From positions 1 to 64,000 of the forward strand of contig CAJULG010000001.1 of NCBI GenBank assembly GCA_910587045.1: a stretch of DNA of 64,000 bases. Direction: 5' to 3'. Numbering within the stretch: position 1 is the first letter of the stretch; each line of letters begins with the position of its first letter. The stretch comes from an uncultured Lachnospiraceae bacterium (lineage in GTDB: Bacteria; Bacillota; Clostridia; Lachnospirales; Lachnospiraceae). Below, one piece after another: positions 54,099 to 63,655 of this stretch. Made by a program: the position numbers and the translations under genes. Below the pieces are notes generated by a model. The model made no database searches. It was not told the DNA's origin and saw only the letters and a list, made by a program, of their open reading frames with translations.

Positions 54099-54788
54099 AT
54101 GAAAGAAAACATGAAAGAACTGCCAGTGTCAGAACGCCCCTATGAGCGTTGTGAACGACTGGGCCCTGGCGCACTGAGTGATGCAGAACTGCTGGCAGTT
54201 ATCCTGCGGAACGGCTGCAGGGAAATGAATTCTCTCCAGTTGGCAAGACAGGTACTGCTGAAGGATGAGACGCATCCCAATCTGACCGGATTGTGTTATC
54301 TGAGTCAGGAACAGTTGATGGAACTGCCGGGGATCGGAAGAGTAAAGGCAATACAGATGCAGGCCATCGCAGAGCTTGCAAGGCGGATTGCCAGAGCTGC
54401 ACCGGAAGAGCAGCTCCGTTTTGGAAAACCGGTTTTTATTGCACAATTCTTTCAGGAAGAGCTTCGGTTTGAAACACAGGAGTGTGTTCATGCAGTGTAT
54501 CTGGATCAGAACTGCCGGTATCTGAAGCAGGAACTGATCACAAAGGGAACTGTGAATGCATCCCTGATTTCTCCCCGGGAGGTTTTTTTACAGGCCCTTC
54601 GATGCAGTGCAGTACAGTTGATCCTGATACACAATCACCCCTCCGGCAACACAAGTCCCAGCCGGGAGGATATACAGATTACCCGTCGGATTAAGGAATC
54701 CGGAAATCTGTTACAGATCCCGCTGCTGGATCATATTATTGTGGGAGATCAGACGTATTTCAGTTTTGCAGAGCATCAGATGCTGTAA
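54099..54788 (+). CDS. radC: RadC-family JAMM protein
   Basis: This protein of 229 residues has an N-terminal helix-hairpin-helix (LPGIGRVKAIQMQAIAELARR) and the JAMM-type metal site HNHPSGNTSPSRED (from His178). RadC proteins are linked to DNA metabolism, but their activity is uncertain. It stands 30 bases before mreC; in many Firmicutes mreB lies between them. Confidence 0.95.
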   Translation: MKENMKELPVSERPYERCERLGPGALSDAELLAVILRNGCREMNSLQLARQVLLKDETHPNLTGLCYLSQEQLMELPGIGRVKAIQMQAIAELARRIARAAPEEQLRFGKPVFIAQFFQEELRFETQECVHAVYLDQNCRYLKQELITKGTVNASLISPREVFLQALRCSAVQLILIHNHPSGNTSPSREDIQITRRIKESGNLLQIPLLDHIIVGDQTYFSFAEHQML

Positions 54789-54818
54789 ATGTAATGATCA
54801 GAAAGAAGTTATGGAAAC

Positions 54819-55673
54819 ATGAGATTTAATAATAAACATACCATACCGCCCAAATATATATTGTTAATATTAACCATTTTATGTCTGGCATTGATTGGTG
54901 TATCCTTTGCATTTGAAGAAGTGCTGACACCCCTTCGCTATATTACCGGAGTAACGATAACCCCTATGCAGCATGGTATTAATACCATTGGGCAATGGGT
55001 CAGTGACAAGCTGGATATGCTTGTGGATATTCAGAATCTTCAGGCAGAGAATGCGGAATTGAAAAAGCAGCTGGAGGAATATCAGATGGCGGACCGGAAG
55101 CAGCTTTCCGATGAGGATGAATTGATCGATTTAAGACAGCTTTATGAACTGGATTCCCGTTTTCCGGATTATGAGAAGGTTGCGGCAAATGTAATTTCCA
55201 AGGATGCAGGAAACTGGTTTGATACCTTTATCATAGACAAGGGAAGCAATGCCGGTATTCAGGAGGGCTGTAATGTAATGGCCGGAAACGGACTGGTCGG
55301 CATTGTTACCGAGGTGGGGCCGAATTATGCAAAGGTGCGTTCCATCATTGATGATAACAGTAATGTAACAGCCATGTTTTTAACAGACGATTCCATCTGT
55401 AATGTATTAGGAGATGAAAAATACATGGATGCCGGCTATATACGGGCAGAGGATATTGACAAGGATGCCGCGGTGTCAGAAGGTGATGAATTGATCACGT
55501 CTAATATCAGTGATAAATTCCTGCCGGGTATTACGATCGGATATGTAACGAATCTGTCCCTGGACACCAATAATCTTACCATGTCCGCAGACGTGATCCC
55601 TGTGGTTGATTTTGATCACATTCAGACGGTACTGGTGGTATTAGACCTGAAGCAGAACATAGAAGAAGAGTGA
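54819..55673 (+). CDS. mreC: Rod shape-determining protein MreC
   Basis: MreC scaffolds the lateral wall elongation complex on the outer membrane face. The 284 residues have one membrane helix (about 13-33), a coiled coil (about 65-98) and the beta-rich MreC domain with VISKDAGNWFDTFIIDKGSN and GNGLVGIVTEVG. It is followed directly by mreD. No mreB is found in this cluster. Confidence 0.96.
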   Translation: MRFNNKHTIPPKYILLILTILCLALIGVSFAFEEVLTPLRYITGVTITPMQHGINTIGQWVSDKLDMLVDIQNLQAENAELKKQLEEYQMADRKQLSDEDELIDLRQLYELDSRFPDYEKVAANVISKDAGNWFDTFIIDKGSNAGIQEGCNVMAGNGLVGIVTEVGPNYAKVRSIIDDNSNVTAMFLTDDSICNVLGDEKYMDAGYIRAEDIDKDAAVSEGDELITSNISDKFLPGITIGYVTNLSLDTNNLTMSADVIPVVDFDHIQTVLVVLDLKQNIEEE

Positions 55674-55677
55674 GTGT

Positions 55678-56187
55678 ATGCGTAGATTTATCATTCAGTT
55701 AATAATTATATTAATCTGTTTTTTATTTCAAACTTCCGTATTTCGTTTTCTTGATTTGGCCGGTATCGTTCCAAATCTTCTTTTGATCCCTACAGTATCC
55801 TTTGGTATGATGCGTGGACGGAAGGAGGGAATGCTGGTAGGCTTCTGCTCCGGATTGCTCATGGATATTTTTTACGGTTCCATAATCGGTCCTTATGCAC
55901 TGCTATACATGTATCTGGGATATATTAACGGTTTTTTTCACCGGGTATATTATATGGAGGATATCCTGCTTCCCATGCTGATGGTAGGTGCCAATGATCT
56001 GGTATTCAATCTGCTGGTATATGTGTTTGCATATCTGTTGCGGAATCGTCTGGAATTCGGATTTTACTTTATTCATGTAATACTGCCGGAATTAATATAT
56101 ACCATGGTAATTACCCTGATCATATATAAGCCGCTGGTACGGATTAATCGTTGGCTGAAACGGAAAGAAGAGGGGAGTGAGGACTGA
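55678..56187 (+). CDS. mreD: Rod shape-determining protein MreD
   Basis: This is a 169-residue membrane protein with about five helices, including LAGIVPNLLLIPTVSFGMMRG and FCSGLLMDIFYGS. It is part of the elongation machine with MreC, RodA and the PBP. Its stop overlaps the start of the PBP gene by one base. Confidence 0.93.
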   Translation: MRRFIIQLIIILICFLFQTSVFRFLDLAGIVPNLLLIPTVSFGMMRGRKEGMLVGFCSGLLMDIFYGSIIGPYALLYMYLGYINGFFHRVYYMEDILLPMLMVGANDLVFNLLVYVFAYLLRNRLEFGFYFIHVILPELIYTMVITLIIYKPLVRINRWLKRKEEGSED

Positions 56188-59057
56188 TGATAAAGGAATT
56201 ATTTGGAGCAATCAAGGACTTTCTGAAGGAATATACAAAGCATCGGCTGTTTCCGCTGACAATTATATTTCTGATACTGTTCGGCGTACTGGTCCACCGA
56301 TTATTTGTATTACAGATTGTGGATGGCCAGGAGTATCTGGATAACTTTATCTATGGGCAGGAGCGGACAGTGACGGTTCCCGCTCCAAGAGGCGTTATCT
56401 ATGACAGGAATGGAAAGGAACTGGCCTATAATGAAATATCCTATTCTGTAATCTTTGGTAACAGTCCGCAGCTTTCCTCCCGGGCGGATGAACTGGATAT
56501 GACAGAAAATGCGCTGAAGAATCAGATCGTGCATGATGCTGTTCGCATCCTGGAATCCAATGGGGATTCTGTAATATATGATACCTTTCCCATTCAGTTA
56601 GATGAGAATGGAAATCTTCAGTTTACCGTACAGGGCGGAGCTCTGACCCGGTTCCGTATGGATGTCTATGCTGTCACGAAGGAAGAGGATCTGAAGGAAC
56701 ATGCACGGGCGGATGCAGAGACCATCTTTGAATACCTGCGAAACAATCATAATGCAAAGCGTAACCGTAATTTTGATATTTCGGATGAATACTCGAAGGA
56801 GGAGGCATTAAAGATCATGGCCATCCGGTATTCCCTGTGGCTGAACCGCTTCCAGCAGTATGTAACGGTTAAGATTGCTCTGAATGTATCCGATGCCAGT
56901 GTGGCTCAGATCCGGGAAAGCAAAGACAGTCTGCTTGGCATGGATGTACAGGTGGATTCCACCAGAATCTATAACGACGCCAAGTATTTTGCCAATATCA
57001 TTGGATATATTGGCGGTATTTCTTCTGATGAGCTATCGGATTATAATGAAAACCTGCCGGAGGACAATCAGTATTCTCAAACAGATGTCGTGGGAAAAAT
57101 GGGAATTGAAAATGTCTTAGAGGGTCAGCTTCGGGGAAAAAAGGGAACCCAGCACTTATTTGTTGATAATATGGGCCGGGTATTGGAGGTGATTGACAGC
57201 AGTGATGCGGTTGCAGGAAATGATGTTTATCTCTCGATTGACAGTGAACTGACAAAATACTGCTATAATGCTCTGGAGCAGGAATTGTCCAGTATTTTAC
57301 TGGCACATATATCAGAGGACAATTCTAAAGGAACGGAAAAGAATATTCTGATTCCGGTCAATGATGTATATTTTGCATTATTTAATAATAATACCCTTAC
57401 CATGCGGCATATCCGTTCGGACGCTGCTTCAGAAAATGAACGCAGCTTCTTACACTCCTTTGAAGGAAGACAGAATACTGTATTATCCTCTCTGGAGAAC
57501 AGTCTTTTGACTTCAACAACTCCGATGAAAGACTTGTCTGAAGAGGATCAGGAATATATGGACTTCATATATCAGATGCTGGTGAAGGAGGAAATCCTGG
57601 ATGTTACCATTATTCCGGACAATGATGAGCAGTTTGTTGCATTTATCCGGAATCAGACCATTGGTCTGAACGAATATCTTCGATACGCCATTAATCAGAA
57701 TGCGATCAATATCTCTAATTTCGAGTTAAGCAGCGATTATTATGACTCAGAGGAGATATATAGTGCATTAGTGAAAAATATTATCACTGAATTACAGCAA
57801 GACAATAATTTCGACAAATTAATCATTAAATATATGATACAATCCGGAATAGTAAATGGAAGACAGGTATGTCTGATGCTGTACGACCAGGGGGTATTAA
57901 GTACCGAGGATGAAGATTTCAGTCCGTTACAGAGCGGACAGATCAGCGCATACACCTTTATGTACCGGAAGATTCAGAAGATTGAGATCACACCGGCACA
58001 GCTTGCCCTGGATCCATGCTCCGGTTCCATTGTAGTAACGGACGTGAAGACTGGTAAGGTACTTGCTCTGGTCACGTATCCAAGCTATGATAATAACCGG
58101 CTGACCAATACGATCGATGCAGAATATTATATGAAGCTGAATGCAGATATTACTACGCCGATGTTCAATCGTGCCACCCAGCAGCGTACGGCTCCAGGAT
58201 CCACTTACAAGATGCTGTCCACCGTTGCCGGTGTACAGGAGGGTGTGCTTGGCATAAGCGAAACCATACAGACGAAGGGAGAATTTGACAGGGTTCCAAA
58301 AAATCCGCACTGCTGGATCTATCCGGGTACCCATGGCACCATCGGAATCATAGAAGCATTGGAAGTATCCTGCAATTACTTCTATTATGAAGTGGGATAC
58401 CGTCTGGGACTGGATGCCGCGGATCCTGAATTATATCGGGAAAAACAGGGATTAGAACAACTGGCAAAATATGCATCTGTCTTTGGACTGGATCGAAAGT
58501 CGGGGATTGAACTGCCGGAAGCAGAACCCAATGTATCCAATGAGGATGCTCCCCGTTCTGCGATCGGACAGGGAACCAACAGCTATGCGCCGATCCAGCT
58601 TGCACGATATGTAAATACCATTGCTACGAAGGGAGAATGTTATGATCTGTCGATCGTAAATGACATTTGTGATTTTGAAGGGAACAGTGTATATGCAGCA
58701 GAGCCAAAGGTGGAATCACATCCTGAGATTTCCTATGCACTTTGGGATTCCATATACAGCGGTATGCGAAAGGTTATCACGGATAATACCTCTAAAAGCA
58801 GTCTGCTGAATCAGATGGATACTGCAGTGGCCGGCAAGACCGGAACCGCCCAGGAGGATCTGACCAGAGCATGTCATGCAGTGTTCGTATCCTTTGCTCC
58901 CTATGAACAGCCGGAGATTACGGTAACGACCGTTATTCCTTTTGGACATTCCTCCGGTAATGCAGAAGAACTGGCAAGTCTGATCTATGCCTACTATTAT
59001 CAGCCGGAACTGTTAGAGGATCATAAAGTTTCAGGTGACAGCCTGCATACAGATTAA
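56187..59057 (+). CDS. Oversized class B penicillin-binding protein
   Basis: This transpeptidase cross-links peptidoglycan and is the likely partner of RodA (PBP2-like). The 956 residues have a membrane helix (about 19-42), a PBP dimer domain (VPAPRGVIYDRNGKELAYNE) and the transpeptidase domain. The catalytic motifs are Ser672-x-x-Lys (STYK), SCN (728-730) and KTG (884-886). Between about 375 and 600 an insertion of about 225 residues, helical and acidic, separates the dimer and catalytic domains; ordinary PBP2 has about 650-700 residues. Similar long versions may occur in relatives. It is expected to act at the lateral wall. Confidence 0.94.
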   Translation: MIKELFGAIKDFLKEYTKHRLFPLTIIFLILFGVLVHRLFVLQIVDGQEYLDNFIYGQERTVTVPAPRGVIYDRNGKELAYNEISYSVIFGNSPQLSSRADELDMTENALKNQIVHDAVRILESNGDSVIYDTFPIQLDENGNLQFTVQGGALTRFRMDVYAVTKEEDLKEHARADAETIFEYLRNNHNAKRNRNFDISDEYSKEEALKIMAIRYSLWLNRFQQYVTVKIALNVSDASVAQIRESKDSLLGMDVQVDSTRIYNDAKYFANIIGYIGGISSDELSDYNENLPEDNQYSQTDVVGKMGIENVLEGQLRGKKGTQHLFVDNMGRVLEVIDSSDAVAGNDVYLSIDSELTKYCYNALEQELSSILLAHISEDNSKGTEKNILIPVNDVYFALFNNNTLTMRHIRSDAASENERSFLHSFEGRQNTVLSSLENSLLTSTTPMKDLSEEDQEYMDFIYQMLVKEEILDVTIIPDNDEQFVAFIRNQTIGLNEYLRYAINQNAINISNFELSSDYYDSEEIYSALVKNIITELQQDNNFDKLIIKYMIQSGIVNGRQVCLMLYDQGVLSTEDEDFSPLQSGQISAYTFMYRKIQKIEITPAQLALDPCSGSIVVTDVKTGKVLALVTYPSYDNNRLTNTIDAEYYMKLNADITTPMFNRATQQRTAPGSTYKMLSTVAGVQEGVLGISETIQTKGEFDRVPKNPHCWIYPGTHGTIGIIEALEVSCNYFYYEVGYRLGLDAADPELYREKQGLEQLAKYASVFGLDRKSGIELPEAEPNVSNEDAPRSAIGQGTNSYAPIQLARYVNTIATKGECYDLSIVNDICDFEGNSVYAAEPKVESHPEISYALWDSIYSGMRKVITDNTSKSSLLNQMDTAVAGKTGTAQEDLTRACHAVFVSFAPYEQPEITVTTVIPFGHSSGNAEELASLIYAYYYQPELLEDHKVSGDSLHTD

Positions 59058-59062
59058 ATTAC

Positions 59063-59092
59063 TTGCCAATCCCTATGAATATGGTATATATT
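59063..59092 (+). promoter_or_regulatory. Possible promoter of the min genes
   Basis: TTGCCA (59063-59068) and TATATT (59087-59092) are 18 bases apart; an overlapping TATATA at 59085-59090 has a 16-base spacer. It is 37 bases before minC. Confidence 0.42.
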
Positions 59093-59129
59093 GGTATAGT
59101 GTGTAGATTGTACTAAATGAGGTGAGTTC

Positions 59130-59852
59130 ATGAATGAACATGTATTGATTAAAGGAAACCGGTACGGGATCGTCCTGGTACTGGATCCGGAGGTTCCATT
59201 TGAAGATTTGCTGATTGAAATCGGCGTTCGCTTTGATGATTCCAGCAAATATTTTAACAGTAATACACAAAGTGCCATTACCTTCGAAGGAAGAGATTTA
59301 TCCTCGGAAGAGATTGACCGGATCCTGGATCTGATCAAGAAGAGGACAACCCTCCGTATTCCATATGTGATTGACAACCGGAAGGAAACCGAGGAGCAGT
59401 TTCAGCGGATCATTGAAGAAAATGAAAGCAGAGAGGAAGCCAGTCCTCCGGCGGAAGAGGAGACCCGTTATATCTATCCGGATAAGGGCGACGGATTATT
59501 TTATAAAGGCACCCTGCGATCCGGTCAGACCCTGGAGGCCTCCGGCAGTCTGGTCATGATCGGCGATGTCAATCCTGGCGCTACCGTCATATCCAATGGC
59601 AATATCATTATTTTAGGCAGTCTGAAAGGAACTGCAGTTGCCGGTGCTGCCGGAAACCGTAATGCCTTTGTTCTGGCACTTTCCATGGCACCTATGCAGA
59701 TCCAGATCAGTGATATCATCGGACGGGCCCCGGATAAGCAGAAGAAACGGTTTGGAGGAAAGACCACGGATGCACAGATCGCTTTTGTGGAGGACGAAAA
59801 TATTTATATCGAACCAGTGACGAAATCGGTTCTGAACGATATTAATATATAA
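59130..59852 (+). CDS. minC: Septum site-determining protein MinC
   Basis: MinC inhibits FtsZ ring formation away from midcell. The 240 residues have an N-terminal domain with FEDLLIEIGVRFDDSSKYF and a C-terminal beta-helix domain with TLRSGQTLEASGSLVMIGDVN and VISNGNIIILGSLKGTAVAG. The C-terminal part binds MinD. GAGGTGAG precedes ATG 59130. Confidence 0.94.
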   Translation: MNEHVLIKGNRYGIVLVLDPEVPFEDLLIEIGVRFDDSSKYFNSNTQSAITFEGRDLSSEEIDRILDLIKKRTTLRIPYVIDNRKETEEQFQRIIEENESREEASPPAEEETRYIYPDKGDGLFYKGTLRSGQTLEASGSLVMIGDVNPGATVISNGNIIILGSLKGTAVAGAAGNRNAFVLALSMAPMQIQISDIIGRAPDKQKKRFGGKTTDAQIAFVEDENIYIEPVTKSVLNDINI

Positions 59853-59924
59853 ACAATACATCAGAATGAAATCATTCTGAATAATCACAAGAAAACAAGT
59901 ATACATGAGTGGAGGAATGAAGCT

Positions 59925-60719
59925 GTGAGTGAAGTAATCGTAATAACATCAGGTAAGGGCGGTGTCGGAAAGACAACAACAACTGCCAATGTAGGTACCG
60001 GTCTGGCAAAGCTGGAAAAAAAAGTGGTATTGATCGATACTGATATCGGACTGCGAAACCTGGACGTGGTAATGGGACTGGAAAACCGTATCGTATATAA
60101 TCTGGTGGATGTAGTGGAGGGTAACTGCCGGTACAAGCAGGCACTGATCAAGGACAAGCGGTATCCGAACCTGTTTCTGCTTCCATCTGCCCAGACCCGT
60201 GATAAGACTTCCGTATCTCCAGAGCAGATGAAGAAACTGGTAGATGAATTAAGGGAAGAATTTGATTACATACTTCTGGATTGTCCGGCCGGTATTGAAC
60301 AGGGATTTAAGAATGCCATTGCAGCAGCAGACCGTGCTTTGGTGGTGACAACTCCTGAGGTATCAGCCATCCGGGATGCAGACCGCATTATAGGCTTACT
60401 GGAGGCGAATGAGATCAAGCATATTAATCTGATCGTGAACCGGATCCGTATGGATATGGTAAAGCGGGGCGATATGATGTCCATTGATGATGTTGTTGAG
60501 ATTCTGGCCATTGATCTGATCGGAGCCGTACCGGATGATGAAAATATCGTTGTTTCCACCAATCAGGGCGAACCGTTAGTCGGTGACGGTACACTGCCTG
60601 GCAAGGCTTACCTCAATATCTGTAATCGGATTTTAGGTGAAAATGTGCCATATCTGGACTTATCTAATGACGGTTTTTTCAAGAAACTGTCCAAGATATT
60701 TAAGAAGTCCAATAACTAA
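59925..60719 (+). CDS. minD: Septum site-determining ATPase MinD
   Basis: MinD is a membrane-binding ATPase of the ParA/Mrp type that carries MinC. The 264 residues have the deviant Walker A GKGGVGKT (10-17), the segment DTDIGLRNLDVVMGLENR and a C-terminal amphipathic helix FFKKLSKIFKKSN for membrane binding. Start GTG 59925 has TGGAGG nine bases before it. Confidence 0.97.
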   Translation: MSEVIVITSGKGGVGKTTTTANVGTGLAKLEKKVVLIDTDIGLRNLDVVMGLENRIVYNLVDVVEGNCRYKQALIKDKRYPNLFLLPSAQTRDKTSVSPEQMKKLVDELREEFDYILLDCPAGIEQGFKNAIAAADRALVVTTPEVSAIRDADRIIGLLEANEIKHINLIVNRIRMDMVKRGDMMSIDDVVEILAIDLIGAVPDDENIVVSTNQGEPLVGDGTLPGKAYLNICNRILGENVPYLDLSNDGFFKKLSKIFKKSNN

Positions 60720-60736
60720 GGAGGGAGCAGGATACT

Positions 60737-61024
60737 ATGGGATTAAAAGAGTTGTTCTTTGGAAGAAAAAAGACCTCTGGAGATTATGCAAAAGACCGTT
60801 TGAAGCTGCTGCTGGTATCTGATCGGGCAAATTGCTCGCCGGATGTGATGGAACAGATCAAAAACGAAATTATAGAAGTGATTTCCAAGTATGTGGAAAT
60901 TGATGCATCCGGACTGGATATCCAGATCACGCAAACAGAATCGGAAGGCGGGCATGGAACAGTGCCGGCAATCTATGCAAATATTCCGATCAAAGAATTA
61001 AAGTCAAATAATGCGAAGAAATAA
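60737..61024 (+). CDS. minE: MinD regulator MinE
   Basis: MinE stimulates MinD and drives pole-to-pole oscillation. The 95 residues have the N-terminal membrane and MinD-contact region GLKELFFGRKKTSGDYAKD and the dimer part LDIQITQTESEGG. A minE beside minCD argues for oscillating Min rather than DivIVA-based positioning. Confidence 0.94.
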   Translation: MGLKELFFGRKKTSGDYAKDRLKLLLVSDRANCSPDVMEQIKNEIIEVISKYVEIDASGLDIQITQTESEGGHGTVPAIYANIPIKELKSNNAKK

Positions 61025-61063
61025 TTTAGGAAGAAATGAAACGAAGAAGTAAGGCGAAAGATT

Positions 61064-62173
61064 ATGCTAAAGGGTTATCGGTTAAGGGATTACAATTTTA
61101 AACTGGTATTTCTGGTACTGGTTGTTACATTGTTTGGTACCATTGTTATACACAGTGCAGACAGTTCCTATACCATGAAGCAGGTGGTCGGTCTGGTGGG
61201 CTGCCTGTGCGTTATGGTCGTAGTGTCCCTGATCGATTACCATTACTTCTGTAAATTCTGGCTGGTATTATACTTCCTGAATATTATTATGCTGCTGGGA
61301 CTGATTCCCTTTGGTAAAGTGGTAAAGGGTGCAAGGCGCTGGTATGGTATCGGTGACTTTATGACGATTCAGCCATCGGAATTTACGAAGATCATTATGA
61401 TCATTTGCCTTGCTGTACTGCTGGCCAAATTAAAGGACAAGCTGAATAACTGGAAAAGCCTTTTACTGATCGCGGCATTTTGTGGTATACCGCTGGTAAT
61501 CGTAGTACGACAGCCGGATCTTTCAACAACGATTGATATGTTTCTGCTTATGCTTGCCATGATCTTTGTGGCGGGACTGAGCTATAAGGTCATTGGAATC
61601 GTCACCTTACTACTGATTCCGATCAGCAGTACCCTGATCTGGTATATTCAGCAGCCCGATCAAAAGCTGATTACGGATAATCAGAGAGGGCGGGTCCTGG
61701 CCTTTTTGTACCCGCAGGACTATGCCCTGTCCACCGGTTATCAACAGTCTAATTCCGTTATGGCCATTGGTTCCGGTATGTTATCCGGAAAAGGACTGGC
61801 CTCTGAATCTGTTGCAACAGTAAAGGATGCCAACCTGATATCCGAGCAGCAGACCGACTTTATTTTCTCTGTCGTGGGAGAGGAGTTAGGCTTTATTGGA
61901 TGTGTGTTTATTATTGCAATCATCCTGTTAATAGTGTTACAATGTATCCGTATAGCAAGAAAGGCGGAGGATCAGGAAGGCATGCTCATTGCAGCAGGTG
62001 TGGCAACCCTGATCTGTTTTCAGACCTTTATCAACATTGGTGTGGCAACCCAGATTCTTCCCAATACAGGTCTGCCGTTACCATTTGTCAGTTATGGTTT
62101 AAGTTCGCTGTTATCCAGCTGCGGAGGGATCGGGCTGGTGCTGAATGTTGGACTGCATAGAAAGAAATACTGA
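61064..62173 (+). CDS. rodA: SEDS glycosyltransferase RodA
   Basis: RodA polymerises lipid II during elongation, paired with a class B PBP. The 369 residues have about ten membrane helices with ARRWYGIGDFMTIQPSEFTK and TDFIFSVVGEELGFIG. The late segment LPNTGLPLPFVSYGLSS is also characteristic. It lies 39 bases after minE and ten before mgsA. FtsW is the alternative, but the context with mre and the long PBP favours RodA. Confidence 0.92.
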   Translation: MLKGYRLRDYNFKLVFLVLVVTLFGTIVIHSADSSYTMKQVVGLVGCLCVMVVVSLIDYHYFCKFWLVLYFLNIIMLLGLIPFGKVVKGARRWYGIGDFMTIQPSEFTKIIMIICLAVLLAKLKDKLNNWKSLLLIAAFCGIPLVIVVRQPDLSTTIDMFLLMLAMIFVAGLSYKVIGIVTLLLIPISSTLIWYIQQPDQKLITDNQRGRVLAFLYPQDYALSTGYQQSNSVMAIGSGMLSGKGLASESVATVKDANLISEQQTDFIFSVVGEELGFIGCVFIIAIILLIVLQCIRIARKAEDQEGMLIAAGVATLICFQTFINIGVATQILPNTGLPLPFVSYGLSSLLSSCGGIGLVLNVGLHRKKY

Positions 62174-62182
62174 GGTGAGCTT

Positions 62183-62578
62183 ATGAATATTGGATTAATC
62201 GCACATGACACAAAGAAAAAGCTGATGCAGAATTTCTGTATTGCCTATCGGGGGATTTTAAGCAAGCATTCCTTATATGCAACCGGTACTACCGGACGCT
62301 TGATCGAGGAAGTTACGAATCTGAATATATACAAATATCTGGCCGGTCATTTGGGCGGTGAGCAGCAATTAGGCTCACAGATTGAAAATAATGATCTGGA
62401 CATGCTGATCTTTCTGCGGGATCCACAGAATCCCAAATCGCACGAAATTGATTTTAATAATATTTTCCGGCTTTGCGATATGCATAACATACCTCTTGCT
62501 ACCAATCTTGCAACCGCAGAGTTGCTGGTCAAGGCGCTGGAACGCGGTGATCTGGAATGGCGGGATATTTATAAGTGA
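62183..62578 (+). CDS. mgsA: Methylglyoxal synthase with Glu for catalytic Asp
   Basis: MgsA turns dihydroxyacetone phosphate into methylglyoxal. The 131 residues start MNIGLIAHDTKKKLM and have ATGTTG for phosphate binding. The active-site loop reads GHLGGEQQ: Glu60 replaces the Asp that is the catalytic base in E. coli and Bacillus (GGDQQ), and His56 replaces Pro. His87 and Asp90 (SHEID) are kept. Activity may be changed. The order rodA-mgsA is common in Clostridia. Confidence 0.93.
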   Translation: MNIGLIAHDTKKKLMQNFCIAYRGILSKHSLYATGTTGRLIEEVTNLNIYKYLAGHLGGEQQLGSQIENNDLDMLIFLRDPQNPKSHEIDFNNIFRLCDMHNIPLATNLATAELLVKALERGDLEWRDIYK

Positions 62579-62583
62579 TCATT

Positions 62584-62618
62584 AGCTGTCAACTATTACG
62601 ATAGACTGGCAGCTTTCT
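62584..62618 (+). terminator. Probable terminator after mgsA
   Basis: AGCTGTCA (62584-62591) pairs with TGGCAGCT (62607-62614) with one G-U wobble, followed by TTCTTATCT. The T-tract is weak. Confidence 0.5.
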
Positions 62619-62666
62619 TATCTCTGTCATCTGATATAGTACCAGATATTTTTTTGAGGAGTACTT

Positions 62667-63632
62667 ATGAAACGGAAATCTTTATTAACTATACTTTGCA
62701 TTTATCTTTCCCTGAGTCTGACCGGCTGCGGCCTGCTTCCTTCAGAACTGGAGACCCCTTTTCAGAAAGCGGATGTTCGGGCACCTGCCTTTTCCATCCC
62801 GGTAGAACCGGTAGTGAACAGCAGTTATGCCAGTCAGTATGCAGTGATTGCTGCAGAAACAGATAACAGTTCTGCAGCCGGTGCCCGGTTATGTATTGAC
62901 AATACTATGAATACCGTAATAAGCAGTGAAAATGCGTTCAAACAGATTTATCCGGCCAGTATTACAAAGATCATGACGGCACTGCTTGTGCTGGAACATG
63001 GAAACCTGTCTGATATGACCACCGTGACGGAGCCGATCGTGTTGAACGATCCAATGGCAGTTTCCTTTGGATTACAGGTCGGTGATACCATGACCGTGGA
63101 AGCACTCATGTATGCCATGATGAATGGTTCCGCAAATGACTGTGCGGTTGCGCTGGGACGCTACATAGCCGGAAATGATGCAGCGTTTGTAGAACTTATG
63201 AATCAGCGTGCGGCAGAATTGGGTGCAACGCATACTCATTTCACGAATCCTCACGGTCTGCATTCTCCGGAGCATTATACCACAGCCTATGATCTGTATC
63301 TGATTTTTCAGGAACTGATCACACATGAGGAGTTCCAGACCATCGCATCAACGCCACGTTATTCCCTGCAATATACCAACGGGAATGGCAGTAGTTTCAC
63401 TCGCTCCATAGCCAACTCCAATATGTTTATTTCACAGACCTATGCTGTACCGGAGGGACTTACGATTCTCGGAGGAAAGACGGGTACCACAAATGAAGCA
63501 GGCTGCTGTCTGATCGTACAGGCCAGAGACAACAACGGGCATGACTATATTGCTGTAGTCTGTGGTGCTTCTACCAGTGGGGGACGTTATGTGCAGATGC
63601 AGGAACTGCTGAAGGGGATTACCGGGCAGTAA
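62667..63632 (+). CDS. D-alanyl-D-alanine carboxypeptidase lipoprotein
   Basis: This S11 peptidase trims the pentapeptide of peptidoglycan. The 321 residues start with a lipoprotein signal (LSLTGCGLL, Cys at about residue 21). The PBP5-type motifs are SITK in PASITKIM, SAN in NGSANDCAV and KTG in GGKTGTT. There is little of the C-terminal beta-sandwich seen in DacA, so the protein ends soon after the catalytic domain. GAGGAG precedes ATG 62667. It stands downstream of the elongation genes. Confidence 0.94.
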   Translation: MKRKSLLTILCIYLSLSLTGCGLLPSELETPFQKADVRAPAFSIPVEPVVNSSYASQYAVIAAETDNSSAAGARLCIDNTMNTVISSENAFKQIYPASITKIMTALLVLEHGNLSDMTTVTEPIVLNDPMAVSFGLQVGDTMTVEALMYAMMNGSANDCAVALGRYIAGNDAAFVELMNQRAAELGATHTHFTNPHGLHSPEHYTTAYDLYLIFQELITHEEFQTIASTPRYSLQYTNGNGSSFTRSIANSNMFISQTYAVPEGLTILGGKTGTTNEAGCCLIVQARDNNGHDYIAVVCGASTSGGRYVQMQELLKGITGQ

Positions 63633-63655
63633 TATGCATGTCCCGTTTTCTTCTT

